64,000 nt of DNA from Prosapia bicincta (taxonomy: Eukaryota; Arthropoda; Insecta; Hemiptera; Cercopidae), in the NCBI GenBank assembly GCA_036971475.1, contig JBAIZL010000001.1, positions 73,870,271 to 73,934,270 of the forward strand, given 5' to 3'. Within the stretch, counting starts at the first letter, position 1, and the number at the start of each line of letters is the position of its first letter. A model generated the notes under the pieces. That model did no database searches. It was not told where the DNA came from and worked only from the letters and a program-made list of their open reading frames with translations. The position numbers and the translations under genes were made by a program. Shown here one piece after another: positions 1 through 13,937 of this stretch.

Positions 1-452
1 AGGCAGTTGTCGACGGAAACGGTGAAGCGTCTGTCGGACAGGTAGGAGCGGATAAGGAAAACCGTGGATTTGGGAAGAGGGCTGTTGGCCAGTTTATATA
101 GAAGTCCAGGATGCCAGACACAGTCGAAGGCCTTACTGACATCCAAGAATACGGCAGTTGTTGATTGTTTTTTGTTTAGTGTATCCACCACCATGTTAGT
201 TACTCTGAGTAACTGTAGGGTGGTGGAATGTTGCTTGCGGAAGCCAAATTGATCCCGTCTGATGAAACCATCCAGAATAGGGTAGATACGGGAATGCAGG
301 AGCCGTTTATAGAGTTTGGATACGGCGGGAAGAAGGGAGATTGGCCGGTAACTGCCGGGATCGCTGAGGTGTTTACGTGGTTTGGGCAGAAGGATAAATT
401 TGGCAGTTTTCCAGCAGGAAGGGAAGTGGTTAAGGGCGGTGATTTCATTGAA
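1..452 (-). pseudogene. Jockey-clade non-LTR retrotransposon reverse transcriptase, fragment cut by window edge
   Basis: Read on the minus strand from 452 down to 1, one frame stays open for about 150 codons. It contains reverse transcriptase signatures: SYRPISLLPAVSKLYKRLL (fingers), QFGFRKQHSTT, and FLDVSKAFDCVWHPGL, which holds the first catalytic aspartate (motif A). The YxDD box would lie to the left, outside the window. Upstream of the homology, near 455-461, the frame meets a stop, so this looks like a 5'-truncated insertion, the usual fate of LINE copies. The frame visible here is undamaged, which suggests a fairly recent copy. The clade call rests on motif style. A related LINE clade such as CR1 is possible. 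Confidence 0.85.
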
Positions 453-888
453 TATAATTTTTTAGCAACACTCTTGGGTTGCATAATGTAAAGTTTTACT
501 TGAAGTACACCTCTGAAATACGTGATGGAGAACGGTATTGTTGTCTACCATAGAAATCAAATTTTAGTGTTGTTAAATATATATTAATTTTCATATTAAA
601 AAAACAAAATTTATATTATACTTTTATTTACATTACAATTTTTTAATGCTTGACATGTGTTACTTTTATAGCCGAATGTTCAATTTATATTTTTTTTGCA
701 ATATAGTTGGAAATATATGCACACTGAAACTTTATTTAGACAAAAAACTGCTATGACTCTCAAAACTAATTTTCTAGTATTTTTATTCTTGTTTATTGCC
801 TTAATAAACAAAAAAACTAATTTGTTTGAAGTGGGACCTTAAAACTCCCAACAAGTGGGTAAAACTCAGCACGTGGACAGTATAATTA

Positions 889-1010
<122 letters not shown>

Positions 1011-1860
1011 TAGTCCCTAAAAACTCACATTTTTTTCTCGGTTTTGAGGCACACATTTAAACACCGTATGACCTGCTATTTCGAAAACATATAATTTTAT
1101 TTTTAATTGTATCCCTTGAAATACAAAAATAGCCATCTAGCAAAACATTGTGCTTCAATACTCAACTAATGCAACCGCCAAACAAGCACTGCAGGTTCGA
1201 ATAGCTACTGGTTCGTATAAGCACTGGGCGTAACAGTAGAAATCATTTAGCAGATATCAAATTTGAATAATTTACTCCTTCAAACCCTGGTGAATGCAAT
1301 CCCCATAACTAGTTACAAATGTTTTCTTGTTGTATCCTTTGCTCCTGATTTTTTTAAAAATTATTGTCCTTTCAATTCCTATCGTATGCGATTCGTGAGA
1401 TTCTAGGTACTTATGACTCTTATTCATATTTTATATCCTCTGATCCTGATAGTTTTTAAAAAAATTCGAACTTATGACACCAGTATCTCTGGACTTAAAA
1501 ACAAATTGGATGATTTCGGAGTGGGGGACAACAGATTAACAAAATAAAAGTATCCCGCACTTGTTTCATGACATCATACCAGCTAGATGACGTTGGCCAG
1601 CAAGATCGATTTAGGGAGGGGAATTAAAATGGAAGTCAGGAGCAAAACCTTGTGGAGGAGCCACTTGTTGCGGGCATCCATGACGTGCAGAACCGGAGGG
1701 CTCATAGGTCAATGTAAAGATGAAATATCAACTGTGACATTGGTAAAGTTCACGAGAAATCATTATGTTTATCTAAAATTCACTTGTCCTAAGGTCGACT
1801 GCATAACTCTTTGCCAGCATGACATACTTTTAAGACAGTAGTTTGATCTCTACTTATATA

Positions 1861-1863
1861 ATA

Positions 1864-1898
<35 letters not shown>
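1861..1898. repeat. (TA)n microsatellite
   Basis: Nearly pure TA dinucleotides, one of about ten such tracts in the window. Confidence 0.95.
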
Positions 1899-1899
<1 letters not shown>

Positions 1900-3184
1900 C
1901 AGGTGAGGTTGGTGTTATGTTATGTTTCAAGGTCATGATACTAAACATTCCCGCCTGTAAACGGGTCTTGACCATTACATAGATGTCTGAGAAGAAAAAT
2001 GAAATAAAATCAGGACCACTAAAGGAAATAGTAATTGAGTTTTGTACAAGTTAAGAAAAGTTAAAATTTAAGAATTAAACTATTTCATCAAAAGAACCCT
2101 AAAACGTGACACCAACGGATGAAAGGTTGTACGCAGAACCAATTATAAAATAGGTGGACGATATTTTTAGGTGATATAGACTTCCTAGATATGTGAGCTT
2201 AGGTAGGTAAAGCATGTTATTGCGAATAGACATGTAAAAGAATTTTTAAATGTAACAAACAAAATATAATCGTATTTTTCTGGATTTGATTATTCAGGGT
2301 TTACATGCGGAAAGGTATTATAAAGTCATGGTTTGTAACTAAATCGTGACCTATTCGCCATTTTCTAAGAACAAGCGAAGTATAATTAAATAAATTCACT
2401 ATCACAATGGTAATTAATGCCTTAAACGAAGCTGTGATGGGACACGTAAGGAGAAATACCAGACCTCCCTAGGCTACGTCGCGTACATTAGTTTAGAGGG
2501 AAATTAAGCATTGTGCACTTCAGGCAATGTAAAATAGCGCTATATTCTGCAATAGTTATACAGCCTCATTTATTACACACCTTAAATAGACGTATCTACG
2601 ATCTCCTAGGTTTGTTTTATTACGTTACTCGTGTTCCCGAAGCCATTATAACCGAATGTTTCACTATCTTTGGGATTAATTCTTCTCCTTACAATGTTTT
2701 ATAAACAGTTTTATATCGTTAGCCTCGACACTTCTTATTTAGCCAATGCAATGCACTGTACATCTTTTGTAATAGGCTGCACATAGTTCTGGTAGAAATA
2801 TAGTATCCCCTGCTTAATGAACGTCGCTTCTCCCACACTTCATCATTTACCGCATCATCACTTCACACTTCTCAATATTTAATCTTCGGAAGTCACCTAT
2901 CGATACGTAAATCCTTCCCTTCTCAGAAGGCAGATACAGCTCTACCTTCCAAATACATTTATGTTATCCTTTATTTTCCTTATCCTTACGACCAAAAGAA
3001 TTTCTATAACTCCAATAGAGAGTAGGCTATTACAGTTAATGCGACTCTATAGACTCTATAACACTCTTTTTCATCCTCAAAAAGGATAGTTTTATCTTTT
3101 TTTTCATTCCACAAATGACAAATTGCCACCCTTTTGAAATTTTCAAATGTCATAGTAAATCTTTTAAAAATAACCATTGTTAAA

Positions 3185-3187
<3 letters not shown>

Positions 3188-3229
<42 letters not shown>
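3188..3229. repeat. (AT)n microsatellite
   Basis: Perfect AT dinucleotide tract of about 42 bp. Confidence 0.95.
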
Positions 3230-3231
<2 letters not shown>

Positions 3232-3689
3232 TATAAATTATGGTTTCTTATGTTATAATCAAAATCATTGAGGATTATCACATCCAAGGCTTAGTTAATA
3301 ATTTTTTGTTATTCAAACCTAAAACTAAAAACATTAATCAATTATACTTGTATTAGAATAGATCCCGTTTTTTGTTTGATAAATTTGTTATTTGAATTAA
3401 TTATTATTTCTTAAAGAAATTAATGAAAACTTTATAAAACTCCTAATATTTTACGTTTTAAAAATTTAGCTTTAAATTATTTACTACTTATTACTTATAG
3501 TTTCTGACGCTTATTGCTTGCGTGGTTTCTTGTTTCACTTCACTTGACACTTATTCACTGATCAATATTTCCTATCAATTTCACTTTCTCTATTCACTCC
3601 AAGTGCTTCTACACCGTTACTCACTTTTGTTTAACATCTCCCTTATTTATAACCCTTACTACTTGATCATCTCCCTTATTACCTTTGTC

Positions 3690-6525
3690 ATCTTCCTCAC
3701 TTAATATCACTTACTAATTTTTGTATCTCTCTTACTTAATATCGCTTAGTACTTTTTATATTCCTCACTTAATATCACTTACTACTTAATTATCTCCCTT
3801 ACTTAATATCTCTTCCTACTTTTTTATTTTCCTCACTTAATATAACTTACTACATTTTGTGTCTCCCTTACTGGAAATCAATTAATACTTTATTATATTC
3901 CTCACTTAATATCACTTACTACTTAATTATCTCTCTTACCTAATCTAAATGACGACTTTTTTAAATTTCTCACTTAATATCACTTACTACATTATTTATC
4001 TTCTTCACTTAATATCACTAACTACTTTTTTATCTACTTCACCTAATAACACTTATTATTTTTTTTATCTTCCTCAAATAATATCACTTAGGCCTACTAC
4101 TTAATTATCTAACTTATTTAATATCACTTACTACTTTTTTACCTTCCTCACTTAATACCTCTCACTACTTAATTATCTCCCTTACATAATATACATGACT
4201 ACTTTTTAAAATTCCTCACTTAATTTCTCTTACTACAGTATTTAATTATCTCCCTCACCTAATATCACTTCGTACTTTTTCTATCTTCCTCACCTAATAT
4301 CACTTCGTACTTTTTTTATCTTTCTCCATTAATATCACTAACTACTTAATTATATCCCTTACTTAATATCAATTACTACTTTTTTATCTTCCTCACTTTA
4401 TAACTTGTACTTTTTTTAATTTCCTCACTTAATATCACTTAGTACTATTTCTATCCTCCTTACTTAATATTACTTAGTACTTTCTCTATTTTCCTTACTT
4501 AATATTACTTAGTACTTGTTCTATCCTCCTTACGTAATATTACTTAGTACTTTCTCTATCTTCCTGACTTAATATTACTTAGAACTTTCTCTATCTTCCT
4601 TACTAATTATTACTTAGCACTTTCTCTATCTTCCTTACTTAATATTACTTACTACTTTCTCTATCTTCCTTACTTAATATTACTTAGTACTTTCTCCATC
4701 TTCCTTACTTAATATTATTTAGTACTTTCTCTATCTCCCTTACTTAATATTTCTTAGTACTTTCTCTATCCTCCTTACTTAATATTACTTAGTACTTTCT
4801 CTATCTTCCTTACTAATTATTACTTAGTACTTTCTCTATCTTCCTTACTTAATATTACTTACTACTTTCTCTATCTTCCTTACTTAATATTACTTAGTAC
4901 TTTCTCTATCTTCCTTACTTAATATCATTTAGTACTTTCTCTATCTCCCTTACTTAATATTACTTAGTACTTTCTCTATTTTCCTTACTTAATATTACTT
5001 AGTACTTGTTCTATCCTCCTTACTTAATATTACTTAGTACTTTCTCTATCTTCCTGACTTAATATTACTTAGTACTTTCTCTATCTTCAATACTAATTAT
5101 TACTTAGTACTTTCTCTATCTTCCTTACTTAATATTACTTTCTACTTTCTCTATCTTCCTTACTTAATATTACTTAGTACTTTCTCTATCTTCCTTACTT
5201 AATATCATTTAGTACTTTCTCTATCTCCCTTACTTAATATTACTTAGTACTTTCTCTATCCTCCTTACTTAATATTACTTAGTACTTTCTCTATTTTCCT
5301 TACTTAATATTACTTAGTACTTGTTCTATCCTCCTTACTTAATATTACTTAGTACTTTCTCTATCTTCCTGACTTAATATTACTTAGTACTTTCTCTATC
5401 TTCAATACTAATTATTACTTAGTACTTTCTCTATCTTCCTTACTTAATATTACTTTCTACTTTCTCTATCTTCCTTACTTAATATTACTTAGTACTTTCT
5501 CTATCTTCCTTACTTAATATCATTTAGTACTTTCTCTATCTCCCTTACTTAATATTACTTAGTACTTTCTCTATCCTCCTTACTTAATATTACTTAGTAC
5601 TTTCTCTATTTTCCTTACTTAATATTACTTAGTACTTGTTCTATCCTCCTTACTTAATATTACTTAGTACTTTCTCTATCTTCCTGACTTAATATTACTT
5701 AGTACTTTCTCTATCTTCCTTACTAATTATTACTTAGTACTTTCTCTATCTTCCTTACTTAATATTACTTTCTACTTTCTCTATCTTCCTTACTTAATAT
5801 TACTTAGTACTTTCTCTATCTTCCTTACTTAATATCATTTAGTACTTTCTCTATCTCCCTTACTTAATATTACTTAGTACTTTCTCTATCCTCCTTACTT
5901 AATATTACTTAGTACTTTCTCTATTTTCCTTACTTAATATTACTTAGTACTTGTTCTATCCTCCTTACTTAATATTACTTAGTACTTTCTCTATCTTCCT
6001 GACTTAATATTACTTAGTACTTTCTCTATCTTCCTTACTAATTATTACTTAGTACTTTCTCTATCTTCCTTACTTAATATTACTTTCTACTTTCTCTATC
6101 TTCCTTACTTAATATTACTTAGTACTTTCTCTATCTTCCTTAGTTAATATTACTTAGTACTTTTTCTATCTTCCTTACTTAATATTATTTAGTACTTTCT
6201 CTATCTTCCTTACTTAATATTACTTATTACTTTCTCTATCTTCCTTACTTAATATTACTTAGTACTTACTCTATCTTCGTTACTTAATATTACTTAGTAC
6301 TTTCTCTATCTTCCTTACTTAATATTACTTAGTACTTTCTCTATCTTCCTTACTTAATATCACTTAGTACTTTCTCTATCTTCCTTACTTAATATTACAT
6401 AGTACTTTCTCTATCTTCCTTACTTAATATTATTTAGTACTTTCTCTATCTTCCTTACTTATTATTACTTAGTACTTTCTCTATCTTCCTGACTTAATAT
6501 TACTTAGTACTTTTTTCACTTCCTC
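3690..6525. repeat. 35-bp satellite array with a 315-bp (9-unit) higher-order repeat
   Basis: The monomer consensus runs from TACTTAGTACTTTCTCTATC through TTCCTTACTTAATAT, 35 bp in all. Units at 3,690-4,430 are strongly diverged. Units from about 4,430 on are nearly identical. Marker variants recur at fixed spacing: the TTGTTCTATCC variant lies at 4,516, 5,006, 5,321, 5,636 and 5,951. The last four intervals give 315 bp three times (9 x 35), and the first interval is 490 bp (14 x 35). The array has a degenerate left edge and a homogenised core, as expected from unequal exchange. Short ORFs in it are not genes. Confidence 0.95.
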
Positions 6526-7115
6526 AAATATTATCAGTACTAAGACTTCTACTTTGCGAAGTTCTTACTAAAATTAATATATTTCTCTCTGGTGTTGCAT
6601 TTTGACTAACTTTTTCGTGTTTCCCTTCGGATCGTTTCCGTATTGGTCTCATCCCCTCTGCAAATTTGATTCGTTTCCTTACGTGGCTAATTTTTCTCCT
6701 GCCCCATCAGAACGTCACCTTCACTGCTATCTCTTTAGCTTTTGTGGAAACATCTAGAAATTTCTCAAGATACACGTGTTCGCTGGACGTGCTTATTTTA
6801 CATTTTTGTGGTTTTTCTTCGATATCCAGCTTAATCGCCTCTCCAGTGATCTAGTAACGTCTTGCTTTACCTACAAAGAAGTTTTTCGAAATATATTATT
6901 ATTTATGCAATACCAGATGCTTGGAGTAAACCTTCTTGGACGAAAGGTTTACAACTGACTGCCCTTTGATACTCAACGACAGTTTGCTACGATCTATTAA
7001 ATATTTTACAAACATTTTTCTTAAATTATAGGATTTCGTTTCTCTCCATATTTTTGGAAAAATATTATTATATTACACTATATTGTTTTTCAATTCCTTC
7101 TATTAGTTCAAAGGA

Positions 7116-7119
<4 letters not shown>

Positions 7120-7179
<60 letters not shown>
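7120..7179. repeat. (AT)n microsatellite, 60 bp
   Basis: Pure AT dinucleotides. Confidence 0.96.
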
Positions 7180-7186
<7 letters not shown>

Positions 7187-8638
7187 AATTTTATGTCTTG
7201 TTCGAATTTGTAAACGTTATTATAAATACATTTTATTCATCCATATACATTTTTGTAAACTTGTAGGCATACTGGATGACACCTTAGGTTAATAGAATAT
7301 TTTAAATATCAAATCAATAATTAAATTAAAAAAGAAATTATTTTAGTTTTATATAGAAATTAGAAAAATGTTTCAGAAAAAATAAATGGTATGTATTATA
7401 GATATTTCTTTCCATTTGGCTTAAAATAAATGATAACAAATGGTTTTTTAAGACACCTCATTTTATGTTAAGGGTTAAGTTTGGGAACAGCTGTTTTAAC
7501 ACATAGGATACTTTTTTTTATAATAATTGAAAATATTTAATAAATCGTTGCTAAAATAAAATGTTCCTTTGTTTTTTTAAATAGGAGTTGAATGTAAACT
7601 GTTTTCGTTATATTACTTGTTTTATATTATATTGTATATCCAAATTTTCCTACGAGTCTCGAATAAACTCTGGTTTTTAATGTATGTTTATTTCATACAT
7701 AACAATAAATATATACATTTATTTAAATTGAAATTGTCCTTTCTGGTAAAATAGGAGCTCGAAGCATATACACGACATTATATTTAAGATGGTATACATT
7801 AGAGTGCAATGTTCGTCAAATTAAATATTTCAAAGACGTTTCATCCTTTACGAGGAATACATTTCGTTCAACCAAAGTGCTTTGATGATTTGAATGTACC
7901 TTATCTTGAGTTATGAATGCAAATAAAGCTATCTCGGGTGCTTTTATTAAAAACATTCCTATCCTCTTGTAGCATGGTAATTAATGAATACAGACAGCCG
8001 GTTGGTTTAGGTGCCTACGTGGGTAGGTTTTAAAGTTTACGTTTATTTATTATACGCATACTTCTATATCAGATTTTATCTACAGTTATCACATTTACTG
8101 ATAAGGATTTGCGATTATAAACATGAAATATAACTTGTGGAGTCACGTTATTAATGTGCATTTATCGACTTATCTACTTCATAAAGTTGTTCTAGGGTGA
8201 ATTATAATGGTTCTCCGAAACACGTTAGATTTATAATGACAGTCCTAGGAATAGAAAAATACTAATACAATAACACTGAAGATGCAGAGACGACGAAACG
8301 AGTCCATCCCTTTAGGACAATGCTTAGACTGGAAAAACAATCCGTTTTATATAATTTTATTAAACATAATTGAAACGTAAGAATATATAATGCCGTATTA
8401 TGTCACATTTTACTTTGTAAAGACAAAGAGATACCCTATAGGAAGCATCATTACGCTAGACACAAAACCAGATTTATGGGATTTATATCTTTGCTGTTTG
8501 AGTTTTGTTTTACTTCCAATGCTATTTCGTAAATGAGCACTCTTTTTCTTTCTTCACTTTCATTAATCAAACAAAATACATTTTTAAATGAAAAAAAAAC
8601 GAAATTGTTAAATAATATTCTGGTATTTCAACGGAAAA

Positions 8639-9060
8639 ATAAAGTTATAACAAACATGTAGGACATTTAGGCTTTTAAACCAATCCCATCAAAACGTCCT
8701 CACGTACTCCTTGAGATTTGTTTAGGTTCTCGCCAGCTTCGAGAATAAGCTAAGCTCCAAATGTGCACGTGTTCTTGAATGTATGCTAAGTTGCCGGATG
8801 AAGAACAGGTAGTTCCCAAAGGGGAAACTTACGTGCTTGGTAAGAAATAAAGTTATAACAAACCTTTAGGTCATTTAGACTTTTAAACCCATCCCCTCAA
8901 AAACGTCCTCACCTACTCCTTGAGATTTGTTTAGGTTCTCGCCAGCTTCGAGAATAAGCTAAGCTCCAAATGTGCACTTGTTCTTGAATGTATGCTAAGG
9001 TGCCGGATGAAGAACAGGTAGTTCCCTAAGGGGAAACTTATGTGCTTGGTAAGAAATAAA
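8639..9060. repeat. 208-bp tandem duplication
   Basis: Two head-to-tail copies start at AAAGTTATAACAAAC (8,641) and at 8,849. A third start at 9,058 loses the homology after a few bases. The copies differ at roughly one base in twenty. The unit holds GAGATTTGTTTAGGTTCTCG and GATGAAGAACAGGTAGTTCC blocks, has no long ORF, and is of unknown origin. Confidence 0.9.
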
Positions 9061-10911
9061 GTTATACACAGTAGTTTCAGTTTTACGAATAAAAATATTA
9101 CTGTATTTACAACGAACCCTGGATTACTTTACAATAGATCCAAAAACGTTACAACATACAAAGCCACCACCTGTCATCAGATTGATGGTCTAACTGTAGG
9201 AAGTGACTATTCTTCCTCAAACCAAAATTAGCTACCATTTGTATATATTTGAGTACAGTTTGCTGCTATTCCTAATGTTGCAATATTCTCCTCTGGAGTA
9301 ACTTCATTTTCAAAATTAAAATCATACTATTTTAATTACATACTTTTAGGTCGTCTTTATATGCTGTTAGCCACGCACCCAAACCTCACTTCCTATTGGT
9401 GTACGCCTATTTAGTAGTTACCTTTCGGACTATTTACCATTTGTAGTTTCAATAACGTAAAGTTAAGCTTGTTGGGAACTATATTAGCCTGTCCTATTTG
9501 AAAGCGAAAACAAATTACTCCAAAAATGTCTTCCTCCCTACAGCTGATTCGTACCATATGTCAAAAGGTGAAGTTAGGGCAAAGATTAATTACTTTAAGC
9601 GTCTTTAAGGCGCTAGTTACCAATTACGTCCCGCCGTCGCTGATACAACACGATACTAAATTTATTCACTCGTAACAAAGGAATATTTCTTGTACGACCG
9701 TAAGGCAGTAAAGTATCATCCTAATTTAGAGAAATAGCTCCCAACTCGCGGATGGATGTAGACAACATTAACAAGTGAATTACCGCGGATCTCCGGCGCC
9801 AATTATATTATGGCATACATCTTATCAATTATAACAAAATTCAAAGTCAATGAAACAAATAATTTTGCAGAACCAAACTGTCGTTATTAATTCAGAAACA
9901 TTTTTAATTAACAATATTACAGACACACAAATTGTAATTTTCTGAAATTAGGTTACACTGTAAGCTACATTACAAGAGTGGTAATTAGTGTATCTGTAAA
10001 TTACCTTTAACACGAAAAAAACTGCATATTAATGTTCAATAGAGATAAAAATTTACCTTATCTTATCAAAGTGACTTTTGTGTCAAATTGTTTTGACAAA
10101 CTTATGAATTCCAGGACTTTTTAGGGAGAGTTGAATGTTACTGAAAGCTAGTTTTCTGCTTGACACACTGTTTTGACTGTGTCACAGTATAATATAATTA
10201 ACTATTATGTTTAAAATAACTCAATTAATATCTGGTATCCATCAGTACGAATGTATCTAATTAATCCTGTTCAACGAAAAAATCATTTTTATTTAAACGC
10301 GGGAAAATTTAATTATTATTTAATGTTTTATAAGTAGTCACCAGACTCTCTCGCGGACCATCTTTGGTATGCAGATCAAACACAGATTTAACGTAAAAAG
10401 AAGAGAATATTTTAAATTTCTGTGAAAGTAATGTTAACATTTGTCAGTTTTTTAACTCTATCTCCCTTCTGCCACCGCCCGTCAGCCTTCTTTACATATT
10501 GCATGAGTTCCCCAAGTACAAAATTGATGTAAAGAGTAATTTACTATGCATCATCTATCCGCCAGTAGATTCCCTGTAAAGGGATCATTGCAAAAGTTAG
10601 GTTTTACTCAGATTCTCTCGCATCTTTAGGTCGTCTGTAATGCTTTCATTTTATAGCTTTAAAACTCTTATAAACTATTTAGAAAAATCCCGCATAAAAA
10701 TTACTCACTGCATGATTTATGTTAGAGTGTGAGACGGGTGGTTTGTGTAAGCAAATTTCATTGACCACTGTACGCGTTATATCCCTCATTCTTTCACAAA
10801 TCAGCAACAATAGAATCCTTTTAGACGTTTTTATAATTTTGCAACAGAATACATCTAATATATGCTTTCTTTACATTTATGTCTTTACAATTATATTGTT
10901 TCACATTTGAA

Positions 10912-11612
10912 CTATTTTAATACCTTTCTCCATTCATGAATATTAATAAATTAGGCAATTTTATTTTAAACATCTGCGAATGATAAACACATTTTTAATT
11001 TGTGGCATAAAGATAAAACGTGATAACATGATTTGTTCAATATACAAATGAAATTAATAAATATATACAGGTAATTTTTGTTTCAAACAACTACAATACC
11101 TTGAATTGTATGTCCATCTGCGATGTCAATGTTGTCATCAATTAGTATTTTCATTTAAAAAGTCTTCAATGCCATTAACATTTGTAGAGTTTATTAAGTT
11201 TTGTATGTTACGAAAGTGGCAAAACATAAGTCAGTACTTCTACATTTTTGTATTTACTGTCATATTATAATAATTTAGATTTGAGCTATTTTAAAGTCTT
11301 TCTCCATTCAAAAATATAAATAAACTAAGCAATTCTGTTATAAACATCTGCGAATGATATCCTGAATTTAAAGTTGTTGGATAAAAAAAACGCGATAGAA
11401 TGATATATTCAATTTAAAAATAATAATAATAAACATAATCAGGTAGTTTTTATTTCAAACAATTTAAACCATAATTTTTAGGTCTAAGTCCGTCTGCGAT
11501 GCCAGGGTTTAGGCCGAAATTATTTCCATTTAAAAAGACGTTAATGCCATTAATATTTGTAGATTGTATAGCGTACTGTGTGTCACTAAAGAGGCAAAAC
11601 ATAAGCCAGGAC
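10912..11612. repeat. Diverged direct repeat, offset about 374 bp
   Basis: Blocks such as CATCTGCGAATGAT (10,971 and 11,345), TTTCTCCATTCA, TTTAAAAAG...AATGCCATTAA and GGCAAAACATAAG occur in the same order in both halves, with many substitutions and indels between them. This is an old tandem duplication or two adjacent copies of an unrecognised element. Confidence 0.75.
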
Positions 11613-13078
11613 GTCAACTTTGAATTGTTAATCCCTCTGCATTAAACAAAACTTGACCCATTACAGTAGTCTCGTGTCGTTTTATTCAAAGGTGGTTTTA
11701 ATTTACTTTAATGCCATACTAAAAACTCTGCACTGGACCCGTTGTGACTGGATGAAAACACGTTAAAGTGAATATTCCTTTAATTTTGTATGTATTCAAG
11801 TCTTCCATGTTTCATGTCAAAGGCCTGACTTTATAAAGAAACTTTTACCCATGTAACCGTGTCCATACACGCAATGAAAAAATGCGGAAATTAAAAATTA
11901 AACGTTTCCTATTTATAGTTATTTTTAATTTGTTATTTATAAAAATCTTAAGAATGTGGAGTAAAGATATGAGGATAATACTTGTTTCAGTAAAGAGTAA
12001 CACTTTCGCTTCGTCTTTGAGAAGTGCACTAGGATTGATCCGACAATGGCAATAAAAATGACAATGAAATTCATTTAAAAGGTAAGGAGCTCCATAACTT
12101 TCAGGGAGTATTGAATGTTAAAATGTTATTGGAGGCGAGTTTTCCACTTACCAAAACTGTTATGATTATCCACAAGTAGAATCCTCTTCAAGGATGAGTG
12201 GATTTCCTGACTCAGTGCAAACCTCATTGCGAACCTGAAAACACAAAGACTGGTCACCAGCCCTAAATCCGACTTGTTATTTACGCCCAAGGCCTGATAT
12301 AATCTTTTAATGTGACAACCCACTTCTCTACTTCCGACTAAAGTCCACGCACTTGGATTTAATAGGAACTATTGATACGATTAATCGACAAACAGGGAAT
12401 GACTGAGCACATAGTTTTAGAATTAAGTTTTTGCTTCGCGATATTGCTACACTGTGCAATGTGGACTATACAGACACTTTTTGAAGTTTTTAAAATTACC
12501 TTAAATAAATGGTTATGTTTCTTTATAAAATGTAAAAGAAAACCTTTTTAAAAACACACCCTCGCAAAAATAACATCTCAAATATTCAAAATGTTTTATG
12601 CCCAATTTCATCTTACAGAATTAATTTAACGAAATGTTTTAGAATAATCTCTCCCTTAATCTATGATCATCTGTTAAATATTCTTTCATTCCGGAGGTGG
12701 AATTGTAACAGCATTTTTAAAAAGCAGAAAAAAGACTTGCCTCAGGCTCGTGATTCGCCTTTGCCTTATTCAAGCCCCGTAATCTCCACAAAGCCTTTCA
12801 ATATGGTAGTACTCTTTTATTTATTTTAGAAATGTATATCAGAAAATTTTATTTGGCTCTAATCTTACAACAGGAAGGCCGAAGCTTAGTTATAGTAATA
12901 AGCGTTATTGAATTGTGGTTTTTCTCTTGTATGAAATTTATTTCTGAACTAATGATGGGCGTAGAGTGTCTGAAAATATTGTGAGTTGGTGGAGAACAGT
13001 AACTAAAAATGGCAAGTGAAACCTGTATAAATACAGATGTAACTCACATAGCCACATTTAACATTATAAATGTTTTAT

Positions 13079-13132
<54 letters not shown>
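13079..13132. repeat. (TA)n microsatellite
   Basis: Pure AT dinucleotides of about 54 bp. Confidence 0.95.
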
Positions 13133-13134
<2 letters not shown>

Positions 13135-13717
13135 TTAGACTAGCTGGTATATTCTTGATGTTTGGTCTAGATCTGTATCTACGTCAATGGATACGACTTT
13201 CCCCAATAAAGCCACCTGTATCCCCTTCTCTCCCTCCTAGGTTTTCCCTATGCTCTTACTTTATGAGAAGGATTCTCTTAGCATCAGACGCTTGAGTAGT
13301 ACACGTCTAGCTGTTGTTTATGCACACACGGAACAAACTGTTCGAAATGGGATAGCTGTATTAGTCAAATACATATCTCGTGGTTGTTATTGTCAAATAG
13401 TTCACAAAACATTATTACATGTAAAAACAACTTTCCAAGTTTATATCTTTGGTAAATTTTTCAAAACCATTAGGACAAAGATTTTTGACTGAACTAGGGC
13501 ATAAGTGCGATAGAAAACATTTTGTGTAGGTAGGTTTTAATAAGAAATAACAAAGTTGAAGGTTTGGCCTATTGTCAGCTGTTTAAATATTAAAATATAA
13601 TTATTTGAGACGTAAAATTATAATTTATGGGGCGTTTTATCTGAATAGACCCTGGAGTCTATTTTCTTTTACTATTTTCTCGGAACTCAAAAAATCTAAT
13701 AATTTCTGTCTGACTTT

Positions 13718-13848
13718 CTGTCCTCCCTCTCCCTCCCTCTCTCTCTACCACTCTCTTTCTCTCGGCTTCTCTCTCTATCTTCCTCTCCCTATCTCTCTCT
13801 CCCTCTTTCTCGGTTTCTCTATCCCCCTCTCTCTTTCTCTCTCCCTCC

Positions 13849-13934
<86 letters not shown>
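13718..13934. repeat. CT-rich simple sequence ending in perfect (CT)n
   Basis: The tract is polypyrimidine throughout, imperfect to about 13,848 and then pure CT to 13,934. The long serine/leucine-rich ORF across it is a by-product of the repeat. Confidence 0.95.

Positions 13935-13937
<3 letters not shown>

Larger units (their letters stand above)
6526..13078. other. Gene-poor AT-rich stretch with two old tandem duplications
   Basis: No coding region is supported. The stretch holds a 60-bp (AT)n tract, a 208-bp tandem pair and a diverged 374-bp pair, each listed separately. Short ORFs at 6,666-6,958, 9,040-9,231, 10,719-10,910 and 12,126-12,323 show no family signature. Confidence 0.6.

Noticed and set aside
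1180..1215. tRNA-like B box (GGTTCGAATAG)
   Set aside because: The terminal C is missing, and there is no A box or cloverleaf at the right distance.
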